DNA of 64,000 nt from Stictocephala bisonia (lineage: Eukaryota > Arthropoda > Insecta > Hemiptera > Membracidae): assembly GCA_035578905.1 (NCBI GenBank), contig JAQJVL010000083.1:1386361-1450360 (forward strand). The letters run 5' to 3'. A model generated the notes under the pieces. That model did no database searches. It saw nothing but the letters and a program-made list of their open reading frames with translations, and was not told the DNA's origin. Below are positions 48,739 to 60,793 of this stretch, in pieces (within the stretch, counting starts at the first letter, position 1; each line of letters opens with the position of its first letter). The position numbers were made by a program, and so were the translations under genes.

Positions 48739-49009
48739 TAATATTAAACGTTCCTTTTGGCGTTCTTTATCGCTGTTGATTTGCGACGCGTTTCGTCAAC
48801 ACAGTGACATCTTCAGGCATCTATTAAGCAGCTTTTTGAATATTATTATAAAATAGTTATTGTATAGTTTAATCATATTTTGTGCAATGACTATTTTATA
48901 ATAATATTCAAAAAGCTACTTAATAGATGCCTGAAGATGTCACTGTGTTGACGAAATACGTCGCAAATTCAACAGCGATAAGGAACGCCAGAAGGTACGT
49001 TTAATATTA
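48739..49009. mobile_element. Palindromic MITE, 271 bp, arms about 125 bp
   Basis: TAATATTAAACGT at 48739 is mirrored at ACGTTTAATATTA ending 49009. The arms pair almost throughout, including GATTTGCGACGCGTTTCGTC with its counterpart, CACAGTGACATCTTCAGGCA, and GAATATTATTATAAAATAGT. The loop is about 20-25 nt around 48862-48886. Only a few mismatches are visible. A transcript would fold into one long hairpin. Confidence 0.9.
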
Positions 49010-49929
49010 GAAATAGTGGACGTTCTAGTAGTAAGAAATGAACTCCAAAATCATTGTGTTTGAAATTGAAATATTTTTTCACATGTTCACGTTGAGATGC
49101 AGGCTATGATGGGTGCTTTTTAGTATATGTCAAACTACTAATATCGTAGGTTTAGATGTAATGAGGGTTGTATATATCAAGTCAAAACGTCCTGCATGGC
49201 TAATTGAAAGCATTAGGAAAAATGTCCAACAGCCACAACCTATAGAGTTTTAAGTGTGTTAAGTACAAGAAACCAAGTCAGTCTTGTAGGACTACAAACT
49301 ATATAAGTCAATTTTCCTTCCATGTAACTTAATTATGTATTTTGAGTCAAAAATATAACCAAGAGAGAAACCCAATCAAATATTCCATTATTATCAACTT
49401 TTAAAACAAATGATTTTACTCAGTTTCAAATTCAATATGGAATGAGAAAAGATTGACATAGTTAAAAGGTAGGAGACCAATGGATATCATTCACGTCAGT
49501 TGTAGCAAGTCTGAGCTAACTTTCCTCCACGAGTCCACTTCAGTACACAGAACAATAAAAGTCCCGACTGGTCCATCCACTTTAAGCTTTCTACTGTTTT
49601 ACACTCGGAAACTTGTTCCGTTATGACACTGTAAAAGGCAGACACTCTTCCTAAATGGTCAAACGAATTATTCAAATAGTTAGTTACCAGTTTCACTGGT
49701 TTTACGAAAATAAACTTATGTAAAGTTACTCTTGCCTCAGCCTTGTTTTGTTGGAGGTAAACAATTTTTCTTTAGGCCTATAATTTCTCTCACCCAAATG
49801 ATCAATTTGCTTACAATACCCTAGTTATATCAATTTAGATTCATAGCAAAAATGTATACTTTTAAAAGTTAACCTATAACACTGAAATATTTTCAAATTT
49901 TTTTTATTTTTATTTTTTTTTTATTTAAA
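49010..49929. other. Spacer; weak minus frame at 49496-49696
   Basis: The 66-codon minus frame has a mixed, fairly protein-like composition (residues 13-24 DHLGRVSAFYSV) and ends after TCYN. No domain is recognised and no convincing splice sites bound it. The T-rich stretch 49895-49925 is the A tail of the adjacent SINE. Confidence 0.4.
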
Positions 49930-50079
49930 ACTTCACTCGCCAGTTGACATGGGCCTACAGGCCTGTGCGTCAACTTTATTCAACGAGTGAAGTACCGACC
50001 GTTGGCTCAGTGGGGATTCGAACCTTGGACCTTGCCCTCCGCAGTCCGAAGCCTTAGCCACTGAGCCACCACGCCGGCA
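49930..50079 (-). repeat. tRNA-derived SINE, copy 1 (best preserved)
   Basis: In minus-strand sense it starts GCCGGCGTGGTGGCTCAGTG, with A box TGGCTCAGTGGCTAAGG at 50068-50052 and B box GGTTCGAATCCCC at 50024-50012, the spacing of a tRNA gene. The non-tRNA body has CACTCGTTGAATAAAGTTGA, CGCACAGGCCTGTAGGCCCA and TGTCAACTGGCGAGTGAAGT, then an A-rich tail. The region after the B box does not close an acceptor stem, so it is a SINE, not a functional tRNA gene. Confidence 0.9.
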
Positions 50080-50932
50080 TTATACATTGTAAACGTATTA
50101 TTAAATACATAGGTAGATTTTTTAAAACTTATATCATTTACTGGAATCCAAATAACATGATCACAACAATTTCTAAAAAAACTATTAAGCTTAGAACCGT
50201 TAAACTTGGAACAAATAATCGTTATTAGTTTGCCCTGTATGTGACTAAGATATGATTTTAAAACAGTTTCTCTAAAAGTCCTTAAATAACGAGTAAATAT
50301 CTACTGTTTTAATAATTAATTAAGTAAAACATACGCAGCTCTAAACTTGAATATTTACTGACATAATATACCCGATCAATTTATCATCATTGTTCCCATT
50401 ACTAAATAATATTTGAATAGAATGAGCTATCAAACAAACATAATATCATTAAAATTGCCTATTTTATATTTACCATATTACGATGAAAGTATGAATAAAA
50501 GTACTTAAAGATAATTTATATTAAAATAAAATTGTTAAACTTGGCCATACACAATCTAATAGATTTGTTGCTATAATAGTTTAAAGTAAATAAGCTATAA
50601 TTTGTAACCTTAAAATAGATACTTCCGTCTGTTTGAAATAATGGTATTTTAACAATACTTATATCATGTAAATTGATTATTTAAAGTACTTTCAAATCAA
50701 CTTTCACAATGTTCGGGATATGAAATGCTATCAACATAGAACAAGTGTAACATAGAAAATATGTATCAGTACTTTATTATTTTATGACTAAACACGTTAA
50801 TTTACTATTTAACAGTGAATGAACAATACATTTTTGGGGTACTAACAATTTTTTAACTATAGCGAAGTGCAAGTATCTAGATAGAGATATGTATATAAAA
50901 ATTATTTATCCGTAATTATTATTAATAATATA
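50080..50932. other. A+T-rich spacer
   Basis: I see no gene or repeat. Confidence 0.5.
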
Positions 50933-51357
50933 CAGGGGGTGATATGGAAATGCTTTCACCACAACTTTATTTTTTCGATAGATAATTAATAAATGTTTTA
51001 AAAATAATTTTGTTCCACAAAGTATAATTTTTATCTCGATAATTTACTTGAAACCGTAAAATAGTGGAGAAATAATTTGTTCAAGTTAGTTTCTTTGAAA
51101 TTCAAATGACCGCTACTCTGAAACGATAAACCTTTCGAAGTCCAGTTTGAGGCAATTTATTTCTCTTAAATAGACTTTTCATTTTATACCAAACTCGACC
51201 TAGGCTAGCATGAAGATTTTCTCTCAACTCCTCGTGGGCTGTCCACCTTAAAAAATTAAATGCCGCTAATGACGTCAAAAAGTATGTTCTTTGTAACCAC
51301 GATTACAAGTGAAGTCATACAAAACTTGTGAAAGTGATTCCATATTTTTCCTCCCTG
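50933..51357 (+). mobile_element. TA-flanked MITE family with CAGGGGGTG ends, copy 1, 425 bp
   Basis: Starts CAGGGGGTGATATGGAAATG and ends CATATTTTTCCTCCCTG, with TA on each side. A second copy lies at 61918-62350 in reverse orientation; they share blocks such as TTGTATGACTTCACWTGTA, AAAGAACATA and CTCAACTCCTCGTGG. No coding frame is present, so it is non-autonomous. Ends and TA target resemble Tc1/mariner-derived MITEs. Confidence 0.85.
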
Positions 51358-51526
51358 TATATTCAAATATTATTAAAAATATATTCAGTATGGCACCATG
51401 ATATATTTTAGTGCACTTCTACAATACAAGATTACGTAATACAATCAATGAGTATTCTAAATTCAACTTTATTAAAAATAAAATTGACTATGATAAACTA
51501 TTTTTAGTGAGTAAATAACAGTCAAA

Positions 51527-51805
51527 ACTAACCATACATATAATATCTATCAGAATATCAGAGGTAACTCAGTGAGAGTAGAGACTAGAGAAAGGTCCTC
51601 GGGATTGTCACGTGGGGCTTACATTTCTTCAACGATCGACTCCACAATACGTGACGGGCTTACATGGTAGGGCTTGTGGAGACCAACACACAGACGCGCA
51701 CTCGCCAGCCGCAGGCGATTGTAGTGTCCCCTAAACCCGGGCCCTAAGTGGATTCACCCAAAGCCCTTGACTTACATGCCTTACATGGAATAATCCTTTC
51801 ATTTT
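51527..51805 (-). repeat. Isolated monomer of the 272 bp repeat family
   Basis: Reverse complement of the units at 62579-63395. In minus sense: GTAAGTCAAGGGCTTTGGGT, GAATCCACTTAGGGCCCGGG, CAATCGCCTGCGGCTGGCGA, GTGCGCGTCTGTGTGTTGGT, ATTGTGGAGTCGATCGTTGA and ACTCTCACTGAG. Its presence as a single dispersed copy suggests the unit is, or was, mobile. Confidence 0.88.
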
Positions 51806-51847
51806 CTTTATAGATTATGAAGAAAATTTCACTATCAAGGTTGAAAA

Positions 51848-51942
51848 AACTGATGTCATAAAAATTATTAAAGAATTTATTTTAGTTTACTAAAAACTGA
51901 TGTCATAAAAATTATTAAAGAATTTATTTTAGTTTACTAAAC
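51848..51942. repeat. Perfect 47 bp tandem duplication
   Basis: AACTGATGTCATAAAAATTA followed by TTAAAGAATTTATTTTAGTTTACTA occurs twice in succession with a 47 bp period, with no difference seen. Recent slippage or repair event. Confidence 0.9.
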
Positions 51943-53063
51943 AATTATTAATGACGATATGTTACCAACAATGTTATAGTAGTACAGTTTACTGTTGTGT
52001 AAAAAACCTAATACTTATTTTTATCTAAAAATGGTAGTTACATGGTCATAAACTACGTATTTGATAAAACGGTAGGTTGGTCTAAAATGGTAAGGCTAGG
52101 TGTAAAAACTACCATAGTTTGTAACAATAGCTGGATCGTAAAATGAAGATGAAGTTATTTGACTGATATAATTAATCTTCACCTGGACCACACACTAACA
52201 CTCTTGAGGATCGAACACCACTACTTAGATCTCAACATAACAGTTTCATAGCCAATTGATTGAAGAATTGCTTTGACGTTTCAGGTAAACACTTTTGAAC
52301 AATAATTTTTTTTACCACTCCAACTTCACAAGCGCTAGTGTTTTTTGTTTGTTTATTTTTTTTAGAATTGCAATTTTTTAAAACGGCAGTAAATAAAGCA
52401 AAAATCACTTATACTTCATTATTGTTCTATGTTAATGCGTTTCTTAAAATCTAAAATACTTATATTTTAAAATATTCCCTTTGTATTCTTTAACAATTTT
52501 ATAAGATCAACTATAATCTACATGTAACTTCTTAATTAATTCATTTTTGTATTTAAGTTTCAGGTAAATTGAAACGGCTTCTTTGTAAATATTTTGTTTT
52601 TATGATACCAGATAATACGTGTGCAAGTAAAATAATGTTCTTCTTTTTCTAATGTTTCAAGAGTATTTAAGTTCTTTAAAAAAATAATAATTATGGTTAA
52701 AATGTCACTTAATCTTTATTAATTTCTATTTTATAAATGTTTTTATTTCCTTTCTTTTTAAGTCATCTCATGGTGACTTTCCATTTTTATTAGAAGTCTA
52801 ATATTTATTTCAAGAACTCACCTTTTGCCTCATATCTATACCCCTTTAGGGGAGGATATTTGTGTTGACAATCACGATGGAAACAACGATGACGGTAAAA
52901 TATTTAGCCCTCCTACGAGCAAATATAAGAGTTTTCACTTACCTATAACTAAAGGTGTTTTATCCATCCTATGTTCTTACTCAATAACGGTACCCCAGGC
53001 ACTCACCTACAAAAAAACACAGTTTATATTAATATTATATCATAAATCTAACTACAAGATAAA
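51943..53063. other. A+T-rich spacer
   Basis: I see no gene. The 158-codon frame at 52825-53301 has about 75 unique codons followed by (TH)n from the CA repeat. The leading part has no recognisable domain. Confidence 0.5.
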
Positions 53064-53299
<236 letters not shown>

Positions 53300-53504
53300 A
53301 AATGTATGTGACCATAAAAATGCCATAAACAAATTGAGTAGGTTTCAATATATTTAATAACTTTAAAATATATTCTGTATTTATCAGTGACTTATAACGG
53401 TATTAAAATATACTAGATTAATGAACTATAAAGTATTGTGTATTATACGAGAAGTGAGCACTCAAAGTGTTTACACTGTTTGTTTTGAATTAGTGACAAG
53501 AGCT

Positions 53505-53654
53505 CATCTTGGGGAACGCAGCAAGTGAGTGGAGTGGTGGAGGGTAGGGGGTGTTATTGGCCAATTTAGGGGCTGTGGAGGGAAGGAGGGGGTGAACAGA
53601 TCAGCATCTCGCTGGCCAGTGAACCCTTGTTTAAGAAGGGCCACGTGTGACCAA
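53505..53654 (-). repeat. Dispersed repeat, copy 1 of outer inverted pair
   Basis: In minus sense: CACTGGCCAGCGAGATGCTG, ATCTGTTCACCCCCTCC, ACTCACTTGCTGCGTTCCCC. It matches 58876-59012 in opposite orientation. The plus strand is G-rich and runs through GGAGGGTAGGGGGTG, which could form a G-quadruplex. Confidence 0.75.
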
Positions 53655-54163
53655 TGGAGGAGAACAAGATTTCATTTCAGATTTGTAATATGATTACAAT
53701 ATGTAATATTGTAATATGATTACGACCCTTAAGAGAGAACTAGTATATAGTGGTGTTTATGTACAAATAGTGTTTTTATATACTTCTACACTTTCATGTT
53801 AAAATACCATAACGCTTCCTACGTTTCAGCTAAAGACAAATATTCTCTATTTCTTTTTAGCATAAATATCGTTAAATTGAAGCTGGCTTTTTCGATGGTT
53901 TCAAGGATTTTAACAACATTCGCATATCATACCACTTAAGTAATTACTGTAAAAAGTTATTCTCTATGACAATTTATGTTGCAATTGGTATTGTTTTAGC
54001 TTTAAATTTTGAAAATAATTTCTTAATCTGTAAAGGTTTTTCCTTTGTCAATCCCTCTGGTCTGAGGAAGGTAAACTTGGTTTATTGAAATCGACCATCA
54101 CAGTATTTGAATTAGTAAAATATTAGTACTAAATATTTATTCACAAAACATATGTATAATCAT

Positions 54164-54354
54164 AAAGTCAACTCGTAGGTTTTAGCAGAATGGAAAGTGG
54201 CTCACAGAATCAAGATCTCAAACCATCGTCAGGTGGATTTCCCAGTGGCCACCTGAGAAGGAAGCGTAAATTGCAGAGCAGAGGAAACGTCTGACCTCAA
54301 CTGATTCAATCATGAGGAAGGGTCAGCTGCAGCCACAGATATATTTCCTTAACC
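54164..54354 (+). repeat. Left copy of inner inverted pair, about 190 bp
   Basis: AAAGTCAACTCGTAGGTTTT at the outer side, then ACCATCGTCAGGTGGATTTC, CCAGTGGCCACCTGAGAAGG, ACTGATTCAATCATGAGGAA and GGGTCAGCTGCAGCCACAGA at the inner side. Reverse complement of 56050-56242. The arms are about 85-90 percent alike by eye. Confidence 0.85.
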
Positions 54355-56049
54355 CATGAGGCAACAGAATTTTAAATTTTACGTAGTTGAGCAAATATCA
54401 ATTAGTTCTGAAATATATCGAATTTCCATGGCTCCAATGTTGCGAAATTATTTTTATTGTATTGAATTTTAATTAGAACCATAACTAAGATCAATGCTCC
54501 CTTCCTCCACTCCTCCCAAAGACATTCTTCCTCTCCACACAAGACCAAGCAAAAGTAAAAAAAGTAAATATTACAAAAAATAAAATATGCAATGGTTCTT
54601 TAAGACGAATTTGAGTGGACTAATTTGTCATATTATATGATTTTTTGTTAGAAACCTTTTATCAGAGATTGAAAACACTATAACTCATAAAAGAACTTTA
54701 CAGTCAGACAAATATCATCAATACCTATACTGTCTAAAGTAAAGTAAAGCAATGAGTGACGCACTGATAGCCATCAACAGCAAAGGTAATTTTATTGTTG
54801 GTGATATTATTGACAATAAAGCAAAAAGATAATAAAATTACACTTTACAAAGACAAAGACAAGACAAAATAACGAATACTCAAATACTGAGGAATATTTT
54901 GTGATACTGCATTAGGGTAAATAGTATAATACACCAAGGGATGGTTTTTAAATTGTTGCCTAGGATTCGTTGTTTATTATTTTAATACTTGAAATTAATT
55001 ATGGTTGTTGGTTTATCTTAGTATGTTATATGTGTATTTTTAATTTTATTTTCTCTTTATCTTATTTTACTATTTTAAAAGTTCATTTCTTAGCATAAAA
55101 AAGTTTCCAATGAGTATAATTACAAGCACTGAGCAATTTCTTATATTTATTAACAGGAATATTTTTAGTTTAACATAGTGTATTTGTTGTAAATACTTTA
55201 GAATATTACTGTAAGGAAGATTAGGAATATAATTTTGTTTTTTTGCTACCGCATTGGTCTTTTTGTTGAATTATTATTGTTCTAATGGAAAACAGATCTT
55301 TAATCTAAGGGGCCCTATTTATTTTCTCAACAGCTTTACATTTAAATGGTACTAAACATATGAATGATACAGCTGCAGGTTGGGTAGTTGTGTGTACATG
55401 TTAAATCAAGTATGTGTGTGTGTAAATATTTATATGTATCTATCTATTTCTTGTATATGAAGGCAGTATTACAAGTATAATTATGTTTGATTTTTTATCT
55501 TTGTATGTATAAAATGAGGAAATGAAAGATTATTATTATAAAACATACTACTCATTTTATAGGAACTTAAAAAGTTTATTGTTTGGATTCCGAACTCTTT
55601 CATATATGTGTTTCAAGCAAAATTATTACTTTTTGCTTGAAACACATATTTAAAAAAATTAAAAAAAAACATGTTTAAAATGTAATTTAAAAAAACTGTT
55701 TTTGTGTATATATTAAGGTTTAGCTATGAAATATTATATTTTTCTAGGTTATAATATTTTAGTATCGGAATAAAATACAGTTTTACACGGGACAACCTAA
55801 ATACCAATCAGTGTATTTAGTGTAACAAATATTAATAATAAATATGACAAATTGACAAGTTAATATAATATGCACTTGATAACAAAGAACTAATTTAAAT
55901 AAGTATTTAACTGTTTATTTAAATAGGCCTACATGTGTCGAATTTCCTAATTTATTCATTACAAGATGACAAAGTTCACAAGATGAGAAGTCATGGAATT
56001 TTAATACCTAATACTTGCCCAACAGGTAAAATGTAAGTCTAACGCTTCT
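54355..56049. other. A+T-rich sequence inside the inner inverted pair, with a 19 bp hairpin
   Basis: No coding frame. ATATGTGTTTCAAGCAAAA at 55604-55622 pairs perfectly with 55631-55649 over an 8 nt loop. Otherwise unique sequence, including TGTGTG near 55410. Confidence 0.55.
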
Positions 56050-56242
56050 TGAATTAAGAAAATATATCTGTGGCTGCAGCTGACCCTTCCTCATAATTGA
56101 ATCAGCTGAGGTCAGCCGTTTCCTCTGCTCTGCAATTTACGCTTCCCTCTCAGGTGGCCACTGGGAAATCCACCTGACGATGGTTTGAGATATTGTTCTG
56201 TGGGCCACTTTCTATTCTGCCCGAACCTACGAGTTGGCTTTT
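56050..56242 (-). repeat. Right copy of inner inverted pair
   Basis: Mirrors 54164-54354: ATATATCTGTGGCTGCAGCT, GACCCTTCCTCATAATTGAA, CTCTCAGGTGGCCACTGGGA, CACCTGACGATGGTTTGAGA and AACCTACGAGTTGGCTTT at the outer end. A third, diverged copy lies at about 57190-57320. The pair could be terminal repeats of a 2.08 kb element or two insertions of one family. Confidence 0.85.
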
Positions 56243-58114
56243 TATATGACTACAATACAACTAATAATGTTATCTAAGTAAAGGTTGACAAATAATTTTT
56301 CGAAACATATGGGATATTCAAAACTATATATTTGGTAGTATTTTAGTTCATAGAAAATCGTACGCCATTTACTAAAACTACACAAATATCCCAATTAGAA
56401 GATTGGTACAGATTAGTAATACGAGTGTCAGGAGATTATATGATAACAGTAACTACAACAATCCTACAAAAACTTTGTGAAAGGAAACTAAAAAAATACC
56501 AAACAAACATTACTAAAGTTTCTATTTTTATGAGCATGTATCGTAAATTATCATAACAAAAATTAAAAATTTAAAACTAAGTAAATTGCATACTGCCCAA
56601 TACTTATAATTTCACCAAATATAAAGTTATATGATTAACTTCCTTTAGTAGATGGGTTGAAACGTTTCGAGTCGACGATATTGAAAGATTGATTAGGAAA
56701 CTCTTGCCAAGACTGTTGTAAAGGAAAGGGATGCTTGGAAATAGTTGAGATATTTGAATTCTCTGGATTTCACACCGTATCGACCCCAACTTGTCTGTAA
56801 TACAATTTTAAGTCCTCAGCAGTATATAAAGCAAATATAACAGCAGAATTCAATCAGATGGTTGTATTCATGAAATTCTTAGAAGCCAAAAAAACAAAAA
56901 ACAAAAAAACAAAATGAAATTAATACAATATATTTTAATTTGAACAATATATTTCTCAGTAACGAATTTTGCCTATCTTATTTATTGGTTATGTGCCATT
57001 TATAAACGTTTTATTACTAATAGACAAATAAATAAAACTGCATATATAATAGGGACAGTAAATAAAAGGACACTATGTATCCTATCAATTTTTCATGAGA
57101 TTAAATTAGAAAATCAGAGATAAACTAATCACTTGTGAGTAAAGGGCAGAATATAAGCAATCAATGGATGTAAGTTTGGTTTTTCAATGTTGTAGAGGGG
57201 ATTAGCTGTGATGGAGGGTTTAAGTGTTAGGACAGGGGAAGTAGCTGACCTTTACTGATTCAATAGTAATCTAGGCTCAGCTGTGGGCTCAGATGTTCTT
57301 TCCGTTAACCCCACCGTAATCTGCGTTATCTTTACTGTCATTAAGCAGATAATCTTTATAAAATTCCGTTTCATATGTGTTTCTTTGTTTCCTTACTCGG
57401 ATTATGGCGTGTTTCACCATCAAACATGCTCTAATTTACGAGTCACTAAATAACGAAGTATTTAATAATAAATAAACTTAAATATGTGCTAAAGAACGAA
57501 ATAAATAACTGTAAAGTCTATTGAGTAAACAGGAAACAATTTACTTTCATAGGTTGTACAATTTAATTTTTATTTCTTCATATTTTATGGGTTTCATAGC
57601 TAATTTAACAAAACACATTTCTAAATTTAGTTATTAACCTAAATTTTCTTTTACGTAATGAAGTATTGCTCGTATGTTCAGTTATATTCTTTGTTAATTA
57701 AGTGCATAGAAATGCTAATTTTCTTTACTTGAATGTTGTATTAAATTGTAAAAGTACAATATTTTTTTATAAAATATTGTATGTTTTTGTGTTAATGGAA
57801 GTAAAACATCATTATCCAAGAACTAATTGAGTTTTGTTTTAGTTTGACGTGTTAAGTAAGACGGATGGGAAAGTCCATCAATAGTATGTTCAGATCTTAG
57901 TAAAACGTCAGACCCAAATTTTCATTCGACACAGGATCTCTTACCCTACTTACTCATATCTTCCATTCTACATGTACATTATGTTATTATTATTCAGATA
58001 TAAGACGCCGACATAGCCTTGTATCTTAAGACAAATATGAATTAGTATACTATTAGTGTGAATGTCTTGTGTAATCTTGTTACTAACTAACTAAGGTCTA
58101 TTAATTTAAAAGAA
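56243..58114. other. A+T-rich spacer with a third diverged copy of the 54164 family
   Basis: At about 57190-57320, GGGGAAGTAGCTGACCTTTA, CTGATTCAATAGTAATCTAG, GCTCAGCTGTGGGCTCAGAT and TTCCGTTAACCC match the plus strand of 54240-54354. A small hairpin, TACAATATTTT/AAAATATTGTA, is near 57753-57783. No gene. Confidence 0.5.
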
Positions 58115-58262
58115 CTATTTCTTAATAGCACAATAGACAGGGCAACCAAGAGACCTACATCTTTACGTAAAGTCCGAGCCACGTAGTATTGCTGCGATCT
58201 AAAGCTTGCGAACAAGCTGATACTCATTTCTCTCCCGTACACAACATCCGGACTACCATAGA
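58115..58262 (-). repeat. SINE-like repeat, T-arm-hairpin family, copy D
   Basis: In minus sense it contains AGATCGCAGCAATACTACGT, GGCTCGGACTTTACGTAAAG and ATGTAGGTCTCTTGGTTGCC, then CTATTGTGCTATTAAGAAAT. The B-box-like motif is mutated to GGCTCGGACTTT. A run of about 26 A at 58262-58287 lies at its 5' side on this strand. Confidence 0.68.
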
Positions 58263-58875
58263 AAAAAAAAAAAAAAAAAAAAAAAAACTTCAGTAGTAGT
58301 AGTGTCGACGTTGATGGCATTCATTGAGCGGACGTCGCATCAGTAAAAAGAGGGCTGAGCATAAAACATATCACCTACACTTTAACCCCAAGTAACTGGG
58401 TTACATCACTGCGCCACTTTTGTGTCGATTAATACAGACTAATATACCCAACTCATTTAGTTGGGAATATTCCCAAAAATACCAATCTATTGATTTATTG
58501 ATGGTCCCACACAATATTATATGAACGTTGATAGCAAAATAAATAAATTGAAACATATAAATTAAAAATAAATGCAACATAAGTCTAAGAACATCTTCCT
58601 GAAATAGTTTTAGGTATGGCTAAAATATTTTTTGATTACAAAAAAATTAAAAATTAAAAAAAATACGCCACATTTAATGTATGTTCAAAATGATGATTAC
58701 AATTCTAAATAATTGTCTTTCACTATTTTCTTCGACGATCATTAAAATTACTGTACAACGATATACTGTTTCTTCTACATTACCCACTGCCGTTGATAAA
58801 ATACACCAGAATAGAAGCCAGTGTAAAACAATATCCCTCAAATCTGGGAAGGAATCATATTTTCTACTCTATTAG

Positions 58876-59012
58876 GTACACGTGGACCTGCCTCCAAGTG
58901 GGGTTCAGTGGCCAGCGAGATGCTGATCTGTACACCCCTTCTGTCTGCCATAACCCTCTAAAGTGGACGATAAGCCACTTCCCACCTCACCACTCACTTG
59001 CTTCAATCCCGA
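58876..59012 (+). repeat. Dispersed repeat, copy 2 of outer inverted pair
   Basis: CAGTGGCCAGCGAGATGCTG, ATCTGTACACCCCTTCTGTC, CACCTCACCACTCACTTGCT. Reverse complement of 53505-53654. Three short overlapping frames (58681-59087) cross it and are not credible genes. Confidence 0.75.
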
Positions 59013-59327
59013 AGAGGTTGCCCTGTCAGTAAGTAGTAAGTAAGTCAATAAAAAGAGGTCAGGTTTGTCAGTGTTAGTACAGCGCAAACGTGGAATAAAA
59101 AGTGTTGGATGAATAATTCAATATTTTTAAAATTACAATTATAAAAATACAACTAAAAATGTGTGTTACAAAACTAAAGTGTTTAAATCATGTATGGTGA
59201 GTGTTTATTCTATGAATACACTTTATCAATATTCTCTGTAATATTAGTTAACAGTTAAAATCAAAATATGTCTTATTTTAACATATGAAGTTAGGGATAA
59301 GAAGCTCTCTCTAACACTTGACCTGGG

Positions 59328-59497
59328 GACCAACGCTGAAGGGTGACCTCCGAACCACCACCAGTGAGTGACCAGGCAGGCAGGCTGCGTGCATGGACAG
59401 GGTCGCTCAGACGGTCACCCATCCAGGGAACAGCTACGCTCGATTTCGCTTGGCTCAGTTATCTTGCGAAAACGTCGGAACCCACTGGTCAATGCCA
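59328..59497 (-). repeat. 5S-rRNA-derived SINE, copy 2
   Basis: In minus-strand sense: GCCATTGACCAGTGGGTTCC, then CGCAAGATAACTGAGCCAAG, then GAGCGTAGCTGTTCCCTGGA, TGGGTGACCGTCTGAGC. This follows 5S rRNA order (GCC..CGACCA start, box A region with AGTTAAGC-like GATAACTGAGCCAAGC, box C GGATGGGTGACCG). The rest of the body reads GGTCACTCACTGGTGGTGGT. Better preserved over the 5S head than copy 1. Confidence 0.8.
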
Positions 59498-60596
59498 TTG
59501 GCAAAAATTAGTAATATCTACTCGTATAATTAAACTTTATTCGTTAGTTTAAGTAAGGGCTCACCTGAAAAAATGTAGTAAGTCCTGTTTCTTAAGTGCA
59601 GACTTTAAAAGAAATAGTTTATTGCAGACAATTCTATTTATTGGGAAAATGGTTCAAGCTAGTATAACATAGTTTTTAACGATGTACCGATCTCATTACC
59701 AGCCTCCAATACTTGATTTTCAGGTTTGGATTATGATTAGATAGATCCTGTTTACACTTTTAATAGTCCAACCCTGTCCGGGCTGGAAAAATGACCTTGA
59801 ACACGTACTTGCTAGACTGGACGTACAGGTAAATAAATGGTATAAATATCTAACGATAAAAAAGAAATAACCTCAGGCCAGTTACTTTCAAAACAATTAT
59901 TTTAGATTTAAGAAGGCTTATTTTGTCTATTAAGTGGGGATGTGTTTTAGAAACACACTTAATATCTGAAAAAGTACTAAGTTAATAACTTAAATACATA
60001 TTGATATGTACAGATATATAAAACTGTAATATATCAATGTCAGTTAGATTCCCTCACTAAAAAATATAAAAAGGATTACAACATTATTTAAATGTAACAA
60101 ACAAAAAGAAAATGCAATTTGTACAGTAATATTTCAATATATTAAAACTGAAGAATGATAAAACTATTATTAAAATTATGTTTAAATAAATAAAACATCC
60201 ACTAGTTTTTAATTATAAAGACGTAAAACTTAATGAAATTCTTTTAGAAAACAAAACTTTGTCGAACTTTTCAACAAACCGTCAAGCATTTCTTAAGTAA
60301 ATTTATCAAAACTCCGAAGTTTCAAGTAAATATTTATTTCACGTAATTAGGTCTGGTCAATCGAGTGGTTAAAAACTTATGATTTTCTTTCTACTCAATT
60401 CTACAGTTTCCGCATTGTTCTTAGGAATTCAACTGTATACCAAGAGTTATTTGCATGGACCTTATATTTTATACAAAAACCACAATTACATTTGTTTTGA
60501 CAGTTCTGTCCTATAATTTTTAATAATCTTCATTCTTTAACCTATAAATTGAAAAATGTACATCTTAGAAACTTGATTAGTAGATTGTAGTCACCT
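59498..60596. other. A+T-rich spacer
   Basis: I see no gene or repeat. Confidence 0.5.
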
Positions 60597-60793
60597 ATAC
60601 AGGGTGTCTTTTTTAAATGAGCCACCATTGTGATATTAGAAAAAAAAACCATAAGTCTGGAAAAAACTTCAAATTGGAAAGCTTACCTTGTTTTTAGAGT
60701 GGATTCAAAACACATAATTTAAATTTTGAAAAACTTCCACCATTTTTCAATATGGTGGTCAACTTTGGGTTTTCTTATGGAACACCCTATAAT
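60597..60793. mobile_element. Possible small element with ACAGGGTGT-type ends
   Basis: TATACAGGGTGTCTTTTTTA at the left and, mirrored, TATAGGGTGTTCCATAAG at the right, both followed inward by a CCACCAT motif. The mirrored similarity is weak. Ends resemble those of 45427-46929. The 61-codon frame at 60726-60911 overlaps it. Confidence 0.35.

Noticed and set aside
49930..50079. A functional tRNA gene on the minus strand
   Set aside because: A and B boxes are good, but no acceptor stem closes after the B box and a shared SINE body follows; two diverged copies exist.
59328..59497. A functional 5S rRNA gene
   Set aside because: Only box C and parts of the head match 5S rRNA; the remainder differs and a foreign body follows.
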